A DNA stretch of 10,988 nucleotides, from positions 1 to 10,988 of the forward strand of contig JAIRNL010000151.1 in assembly GCA_031258035.1 (NCBI GenBank), written 5' to 3'. Position 1 is the first letter of the stretch. Each line of letters starts with the position of its first letter. This document shows positions 6,210-10,988 of this stretch, piece after piece. The translations under genes and the position numbers were made by a program. The notes below the pieces were generated by a model that saw only the letters and a list, made by a program, of their open reading frames with translations, was not told the DNA's origin and searched no databases. The stretch comes from Azoarcus sp. (GTDB lineage: Bacteria; Pseudomonadota; Gammaproteobacteria; Burkholderiales; Rhodocyclaceae).

Positions 6210-8363
6210 TCATTTCCCCACAAAGACCTTCTTTAATCCCTCGCGGGTTGCCTCATCAAGGTCTTCCAGATGCAGTTTGCCACTCTTCAGATCGCTCAGG
6301 AGACCGGCAAACTGGTTCTTGCTCTGCTCGAGACGCCGCCGTTCTTGCGGAGACAGATCGCGGTGAACGATGCGCAACTTACCCAGCAAGGTTTCGTCTG
6401 GATAATCGAAATCCAAAACGAATTCATGCCGCTTCAAGGCAGAGAACTCGTCGATCAGGCCCTGCATCCCGGGGCCATGACCGATGACGCGAACCCAGCC
6501 CTTGCTTCGGGTGATCGCCGTGAAAAGACGGTTGCGCAAGCTGGCAAGACCTTTGGCAGAACTATTGCAGTCTTGCGCATTGATGACATAGACCATGCCC
6601 GCTTCATTTCCCTTGGCACGGTAGATGCCCGTAAATGTCACGGACGGGGTATCGGTCCGAAAAAACACGTCCCCATCCGTATCGACACCGGCCAAATGGG
6701 CCTGGATACCCACATCAAAGAGCTGCTGGCGGATGGGACCCATGCTGCGGCGGGCCGTCAGAGGATCAGGGTGAATGACGATGATGTCGTCGTGACGAAG
6801 TTCGTCCTCTTCCAGGTTGCGCTGAATCTGTTGAACGAGCCATGCGTTCTGCCGCGCCTCGTCATCGAATTTGATGAATTGGACGAGATCATCGACGTCC
6901 GAATGATCTTCCAGAAACTTTGGGCTGGTTTCGGGAGTGCGCTCAAGGACGATATGCTGGCCTTTCGTCAATTGCCCGCTCTGAACCCTGTAGCCGATCT
7001 GCTCCCATAGCGCCGGGTAGTCGAACATTTGAACCAGGCCCGTTTCTGGGCCTTGCGGGTCCCGGTAAATGCCAAAACCAAGGCCGTGGGCCGATACCAA
7101 AACCGGGCGAGAGTTTCTGTAGCATTTCTGCAAGATCACGTCTCGCCTGGGGTCATCGCCGAACGTGACCAACGGCTGTCTGTACTCATCGTTGCCAAAG
7201 ATTTCCTCCGGTGGGGGAAGAGAGTTTCCCGAGAGGTTCTGGAGTTCGTCGTAAGCGTAAACCAGGCGCTTCGGCGGCTTCAGCATGGCGTAGCAGAGCT
7301 TCAGAAAACTTGGGGGAAAGTCCTGTGCTTCATCCGCAAGAATGACGTCGTAGAGATGCGCCGCTTCCGGGGCTTTTTCCAATACAGTCCGGCAAACGCC
7401 ATCGAAAGCCCGTTCACTCCCTCCGAATTTGTCGGATGCGCTCCTGAAGTCGAAGAACTCCGTTCCCGTCGCACGGCAATACTCGTAGTAGATGCCATCT
7501 CTTGCATCGCCTCCCGGAGCGCCCCAGGCATTGACCACACGAATCTTCGTCCAGTCCGGTTCCTCGCCACTCTGCTCGATACAAAAATTGTTGATCAAAC
7601 GGCGGAATTGTCCCTTGAGAGAACGGGTATTGAAGGTTACGGCGATGCGCCAATCTGGGTGCTGCGTGTGCAGATAGGCAGCCTTGAGCGCCAATACGAT
7701 GGTCTTGCCCGAACCAGCCAGCCCCCGGATACGCTGAACGCCCTCCACCGTTTCGATGACAGTCTTGTTCTGCCGATGATCGAGCGTTGCGATGGAATCT
7801 TCGAGACGCTTGAGTTTGGCTCCACGTGAATCTTCGCGCTGGACTTCACGCTTGGAACGGCCTTTCCGAATACTACTGAGGCTCTCGATGGCCGATAGAG
7901 TCATGCGGTAGATTTCATCGCCGCCATCCGCCCAATTCAGTTCGTTCAAAGCGGCGGCAAGACCCTGTTCATCGACGAGTGGGTAGCCATCTTTCGCCTC
8001 AGCCTCGACGTTGGCGATTCCCGACGCAAATGAAATGACCGACAGCGGCACCAGCAACTGACGCCCCTTGAGCAGTTCGCGGTGCAACTTCAATCGTGCT
8101 TCGATCTTGTTTGCCAAGTCGTCTTGACGTTCCGCGTATTCCCCGACGCTCTTCCCTTCGATCAAATCGAACAATACTATCCCCTTGGAGGGACTCACCA
8201 AGGTGGCGTCTATCGAATATTTGCCATCTGGAGTGGCGATCAGCGGGTAGCCAGTGAAGACCTCACCCCGTATGCCCCGCAAGGCTTTGAGGCTTTTCAG
8301 CAGCACGTCTGTTGTGACGGGTTTTTTGTTCACGCCCTGCGTAATGTTGAGTTGTTCAGTCAT
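6210..8363 (-). CDS. SF1 UvrD-like helicase with extra N-terminal domain
   Basis: 717 residues. The motor is clear: Q-motif LDHRQNKTVIE (194-204), Walker A GLAGSGKT (214-221), FNTRSLKGQF (244-253, motif Ia region), Walker B DEAQD (344-348), motif III-like YAYDELQNL (369-377), YRN (415-417, motif IV), YRAKGNEA (581-588, motif V) and TAITRSKG (615-622, motif VI). This is an ATP-driven DNA (or RNA) translocase of superfamily 1. The first ~130 residues are not motor. DGKYSIDATLVSPSKGIVLFD and the following IEGK (residues 46-71) resemble the core of a NERD/PD-(D/E)XK nuclease fold, possibly degenerate. The last ~90 residues are helical and charged. The ATG at 8363 has AGAGG about 7 bases upstream. 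It heads the operon with the DUF2290-like gene 3 bases downstream. Related helicases are often annotated only as DEAD/DEAH or UvrD helicases, and I recall them from accessory regions. A defence role is plausible but unproven. Confidence 0.88.
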   Translation of the reverse strand: MTEQLNITQGVNKKPVTTDVLLKSLKALRGIRGEVFTGYPLIATPDGKYSIDATLVSPSKGIVLFDLIEGKSVGEYAERQDDLANKIEARLKLHRELLKGRQLLVPLSVISFASGIANVEAEAKDGYPLVDEQGLAAALNELNWADGGDEIYRMTLSAIESLSSIRKGRSKREVQREDSRGAKLKRLEDSIATLDHRQNKTVIETVEGVQRIRGLAGSGKTIVLALKAAYLHTQHPDWRIAVTFNTRSLKGQFRRLINNFCIEQSGEEPDWTKIRVVNAWGAPGGDARDGIYYEYCRATGTEFFDFRSASDKFGGSERAFDGVCRTVLEKAPEAAHLYDVILADEAQDFPPSFLKLCYAMLKPPKRLVYAYDELQNLSGNSLPPPEEIFGNDEYRQPLVTFGDDPRRDVILQKCYRNSRPVLVSAHGLGFGIYRDPQGPETGLVQMFDYPALWEQIGYRVQSGQLTKGQHIVLERTPETSPKFLEDHSDVDDLVQFIKFDDEARQNAWLVQQIQRNLEEDELRHDDIIVIHPDPLTARRSMGPIRQQLFDVGIQAHLAGVDTDGDVFFRTDTPSVTFTGIYRAKGNEAGMVYVINAQDCNSSAKGLASLRNRLFTAITRSKGWVRVIGHGPGMQGLIDEFSALKRHEFVLDFDYPDETLLGKLRIVHRDLSPQERRRLEQSKNQFAGLLSDLKSGKLHLEDLDEATREGLKKVFVGK

Positions 8364-8454
8364 TCTCGACCTCTATGATCTTTGGAATCGCCGGCAATAC
8401 GGTACCATAATCCACGCCGCTCGCCCCACGCTTTGGCGCTCGTGCGATTGCCCT

Positions 8455-8477
8455 GGCAGACGGCTCAGGGCGCCCGC
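8455..8477 (+). repeat. Right copy of imperfect 23-base direct repeat flanking the helicase operon
   Basis: 20 of 23 bases are identical to 5410-5432 in the same orientation, 3045 bases away. With a one-base gap, similarity continues weakly for another dozen bases (ATG, CGC and TCG blocks in register). It sits where base composition returns to the high-GC level of the flank. Confidence 0.5.
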
Positions 8478-8573
8478 CTCATGGCGCGGTCGCTTGCGGC
8501 GGCGGCATCCATTCGAGACGGCTTTCCGCGATTCCGCCGTGCCCATGTTCCTTTAGTTCGCCCCAAAGCCGAC

Positions 8574-8579
8574 GATAAT
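8574..8579 (+). promoter_or_regulatory. Possible -10 box for the HDOD gene
   Basis: GATAAT (five of six to consensus) lies 30 bases before the ATG at 8610. The upstream hexamer at 8551-8556 (CTTTAG, 17-base spacing) is a poor -35, so this is a weak call. Confidence 0.3.
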
Positions 8580-8609
8580 CGGAACGATCGCCCGCCATTG
8601 GGGAAACCC

Positions 8610-9494
8610 ATGCCCGTACTCACGCGTGCCCTGTCTTCAGTCGAAGCGTATGTCGACTTCTTTTCTCGACAGCCCCTGCCGGTGCTGCGTCGCACGGTTG
8701 GCGAATTCAGCCGCCTGAGCGCGGATATCGACCGCGTCACCCGCCAGGACATCGCCACGGCGGTGCTGAGCGATCCAATGATGGCGATGCGCCTGCTCTC
8801 GCATCTCGAAATCCACCGCAAGGCCGCCCAGAATCACGACATCGTCACGATCGCCGGCGCGCTGGTGATGATGGGCGTCGTGCCGTTTTTCAGAGCCTTC
8901 GGCAACCTGCCCACCGTCGAGGATGCGCTCGCTTCCCGGCCCCAGGCCCTGCTCGGCTTGCTCAAGGTCATCAGCCGGGCCTGCAAGGCGGCCCATTATG
9001 CCCGCGACTGGGCCGTGATCCGGCACGATCTCGACGTCAACGAAATCACCGTCGCCGCCCTGTTGCACGAAGCCGCTGAAATGGTGTTCTGGATCAACGC
9101 GCCCGATCTCATCCAGCGCGCCTATGACATGCAGCGCGCCAACCGCGGACTGCGCAGCGCCACGGTGCAGCGCGAGATTTTCGGGGTAACTGCCAGCGAG
9201 GCCCAGTCCGCCCTGATACGCGCCTGGCGCCTGCCCGGCCTGTTGCTGAACCTGCTCGACGCATCCCAGGCCGACGACCCCAGGGTGCGCACGATCACCC
9301 TCGCGTCCGACTTCGCCCGCCACCTGGCTCTCGGCTGGGACAATGCGGCCCTGCCCGACGATGTCGCCTGCCTGAGCGCGCTGCTGCGCATCCCGCCCGA
9401 AGTCTTGCTGCGCCGCATCGGCGCCCCGGAAGAAATCTGGCCGAAACTGTTGCCGGCAGCCTACGCCGGGGCTTTTCCCGCCTCACCGGGATGA
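8610..9494 (+). CDS. HDOD-domain protein
   Basis: 294 residues occupied almost wholly by one HDOD domain, a non-catalytic relative of HD phosphohydrolases found in bacterial signalling proteins. Seen: PLPVLRRTVGEFSRLSADID near the N-terminus, then DIATAVLSDPMMAMRLLSHLEIHR (the 'DP..a..LL' helix), TIAGALVMMGVVPFFRAF, and the remnant of the HD site as LLHEAAEM with H153-E154 in place of H-D. No receiver, GGDEF or EAL domain is attached. I chose the ATG at 8610, which has GGGGA at 8600-8604; the open frame extends to 8382 but the extra residues look non-coding. It converges with uup, leaving 15 bases between stop codons. A role as adaptor in a signalling or stress pathway is the usual guess. Its partner is unknown. 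Confidence 0.85.
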   Translation: MPVLTRALSSVEAYVDFFSRQPLPVLRRTVGEFSRLSADIDRVTRQDIATAVLSDPMMAMRLLSHLEIHRKAAQNHDIVTIAGALVMMGVVPFFRAFGNLPTVEDALASRPQALLGLLKVISRACKAAHYARDWAVIRHDLDVNEITVAALLHEAAEMVFWINAPDLIQRAYDMQRANRGLRSATVQREIFGVTASEAQSALIRAWRLPGLLLNLLDASQADDPRVRTITLASDFARHLALGWDNAALPDDVACLSALLRIPPEVLLRRIGAPEEIWPKLLPAAYAGAFPASPG

Positions 9495-9509
9495 CGATCC
9501 GCGTCTCAC

Positions 9510-10988
9510 TCAGCTTCCCGCGCGGCTTTCCAGCGCCTCCCAGCGCACAAGGGCGGCATCGAGTTCGAGCGCGATTTCGTCGAGACGCGCCCCGAGCCGG
9601 GCGACTTCCCCGGGCGCATCGCGGTATGAGGCCGGATCAGCCAGACGCGCCTGAAGCGCGGCTTCCTCGGCTTCGAGCGTGGCAATGCGATCGGGCAGGG
9701 CGGCGAGTTCGCGCTTTTCGTTGAATCCGAGCTTGTCGCCGCGCCCGGCGGCAGGGGGCGTTTTGCCCGGCGCGGCGGCGCGGTCGGCGTTTTCTTCCCG
9801 GGGTCGGCGGACAGGTTCGCGCGCCGCCTCGCGTTCGCGGCGCACGCGCTGCCATTGTTCGTAGCCGCCGGCATATTCTTCCCAGTGGCCATCGCCTTCG
9901 GCGGCGATCACCTGGGTCACGACGTTATCGAGGAAGGCGCGATCGTGGCTGACCAGGAACAGGGAGCCGTCGTAGCCGGAGAGCAATTCTTCGAGCAGTT
10001 CGAGGGTTTCGATGTCGAGGTCGTTGGTCGGCTCGTCGAGCACCAGCACGTTGGCGGGGCGGGCGAAGAGGCGCGCCAGCAGCAGGCGATTGCGCTCGCC
10101 GCCCGAGAGCGAACGCACCGGCGATCGCGCCCGCTGCGGCGCAAAAAGGAAATCGCCCAGATAACCGATGACGTGTTTCCTGTTGCCGGCGATTTCGATG
10201 TAATCCGCGCCGGGGCTGATGACTTCGGTGAGCGGCAGGTCGGGATCGAGTTGGGCGCGCATCTGGTCGAAGTAGGCAACCGACAGGCGCGCGCCAGACC
10301 GGACGCTGCCCGCGTCGGGCGCCACCTCCCCCAGGATCAGCTTGAGCAGCGTGGTCTTGCCCGCGCCGTTCGGCCCCACGATGCCGACCCGGTCGCCGCG
10401 CAGGATGCGGGTGGAAAAATCGCGCACCACGACCTTGTCACCGTAGCTTTTGCGGACGTGCGTCAGTTCGGCCACCATCTGCCCGCTTTTTTCGCCGCGT
10501 TCGAGCGCCAACCGCACCCGTCCGAGCCGTTCCCGGCGCGCGGCCCGTTCCCGGCGCAGGGCTTCGAGCCGCCGCACCCGGCCCTCGTTGCGGGTGCGGC
10601 GCGCTTCCACGCCTTTGCGAATCCACGCTTCTTCCTGGGCGAGCAGCTTGTCGAAACGGGCGTTCGAGCCGGCCTCGGCTTCCAGTTCCCCGGCCTTGCG
10701 CCGCTGGTAATCGGAAAAACTCCCCGGATAGCTCGCCAGCCGCCCCCGGTCGAGTTCGACGATGCGGGTGGCGACGCGATCCATGAATGCCCGGTCGTGG
10801 GTGACGACCACCACCGCGCCGGCGAACGACTGGATCAGCCCTTCGAGCCACAGGATGCCGTCGAGGTCGAGATGGTTGGTCGGCTCGTCGAGCAGCAGCA
10901 GGCGCGGCGCGGCCACCAGCGCCCGCGCCAGCGCCACGCGCTTGATGCCGCCGCCCGAGAGGCTGGCGACCGACGCCTCCGCCGTCAG
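9510..10988 (-). CDS. uup: ABC-F ATPase Uup (5' end beyond window)
   Basis: Partial: 492 codons are visible, and the frame stays open through the right edge at 10988. There is no membrane domain, as expected for ABC-F proteins that act on ribosomes and, for Uup, on branched DNA. The fragment starts inside the first ATPase domain with signature LSGGG (fragment residues 10-14), Walker B LLLLDEPTNHLD (30-41) and switch H64. The inter-domain linker includes EEAWIRKGVEARRTRNEGRVRRL. The second ATPase domain has Walker A GPNGAGKT (205-212), LSGGE (294-298), LVLDEPTNDLDIETLELLEELL (315-336) and H348. NDLDIETLELLEELL and the linker favour Uup over EttA or YheS. The final ~80 residues form the C-terminal coiled-coil domain (KLGFNEKRELAALPDRIATLEAEEAALQARL). 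In E. coli this domain binds DNA and Uup loss raises transposon precise excision. Confidence 0.95.
   Translation of the reverse strand: MTAEASVASLSGGGIKRVALARALVAAPRLLLLDEPTNHLDLDGILWLEGLIQSFAGAVVVVTHDRAFMDRVATRIVELDRGRLASYPGSFSDYQRRKAGELEAEAGSNARFDKLLAQEEAWIRKGVEARRTRNEGRVRRLEALRRERAARRERLGRVRLALERGEKSGQMVAELTHVRKSYGDKVVVRDFSTRILRGDRVGIVGPNGAGKTTLLKLILGEVAPDAGSVRSGARLSVAYFDQMRAQLDPDLPLTEVISPGADYIEIAGNRKHVIGYLGDFLFAPQRARSPVRSLSGGERNRLLLARLFARPANVLVLDEPTNDLDIETLELLEELLSGYDGSLFLVSHDRAFLDNVVTQVIAAEGDGHWEEYAGGYEQWQRVRREREAAREPVRRPREENADRAAAPGKTPPAAGRGDKLGFNEKRELAALPDRIATLEAEEAALQARLADPASYRDAPGEVARLGARLDEIALELDAALVRWEALESRAGS

Larger units (their letters stand above)
5410..8477. other. Putative acquired two-gene island
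   Basis: Between the two copies of a 23-base imperfect direct repeat lie only the helicase gene and its small partner. By hand count, three sampled 60-base lines inside (5941, 6241, 7021) are 50%, 55% and 55% GC. One line in proB (2581) is 82%, and the flanks generally look well above 60%. The codon use is visibly less GC-biased at third positions than in obgE, proB or uup. No integrase, transposase or tRNA gene is present, so if this moved it did so as passive cargo or by recombination between flanks. Boundaries are inferred from the repeat and the composition change. Confidence 0.45.
8364..8609. other. Divergent intergenic region between the helicase operon and the HDOD gene
   Basis: These 246 bases must hold the promoters of both divergent genes, but no convincing -35/-10 pair was found for the helicase. 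The region contains the right copy of the direct repeat. An in-frame + strand extension of the HDOD gene begins at 8382, but its translation (rich in R, P and A) looks non-coding. Confidence 0.5.

Noticed and set aside
6270..7829. Two + strand open frames (246 and 266 codons) opposite the helicase
   Set aside because: They are shadows of the helicase motor, whose motifs II to VI cover the same bases; no plausible ribosome binding sites were seen.
5435..8510. 10-base inverted match GGATGCCGCC (5435-5444) with GGCGGCATCC (8501-8510)
   Set aside because: Too short for GC-rich DNA and not extendable on either side. The nearby direct repeat is the better supported flank signal.
8382..8609. 76-residue N-terminal extension of the HDOD protein
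   Set aside because: The residues look non-coding and include part of the direct repeat; the ATG at 8610 has a ribosome binding site and starts at the normal family beginning.

Overview
The window looks like a chromosomal segment of a GC-rich betaproteobacterium. The order rplU-rpmA-obgE-proB is typical of beta/gammaproteobacterial chromosomes. A Rhodocyclales or Nitrosomonadales relative is plausible, but that is inference from gene order and composition only. No rRNA, tRNA or CRISPR array was seen.

Left part (1-3031, + strand): ribosomal protein genes rplU and rpmA, an intrinsic terminator just after rpmA, then the ribosome-assembly GTPase obgE, whose stop codon overlaps the start of proB (glutamate 5-kinase). 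Middle-left part (3101-5280, - strand): a two-gene unit reading leftward. It holds an AcuI/YhdH-type MDR oxidoreductase followed 5 bases later by a response-regulator receiver fused to a GGDEF-like domain with a broken signature motif. This unit converges on proB.

Centre (about 5410-8477): a compact - strand operon of two genes, 717 and 226 codons. It encodes an SF1 (UvrD-like) helicase with an extra N-terminal domain that may be nuclease-like, and a small protein that resembles DUF2290 proteins as I remember them. By eye on sampled lines this stretch is about 50-55% GC against clearly higher values (often above 65%) on both sides. An imperfect 23-base direct repeat (20/23 identical) sits on either side of it, at 5410-5432 and 8455-8477. 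The simplest reading is an acquired cargo operon dropped between acuI and a housekeeping-type HDOD gene. A defence role (anti-phage or anti-plasmid) is the most attractive hypothesis, but nothing in the sequence proves it.

Right part (8610-10988): a stand-alone HDOD-domain protein on the + strand, converging with the ABC-F ATPase gene uup on the - strand. The 5' end of uup lies beyond the right edge. Apart from the central operon and the degenerate signalling protein, the genes are ordinary.
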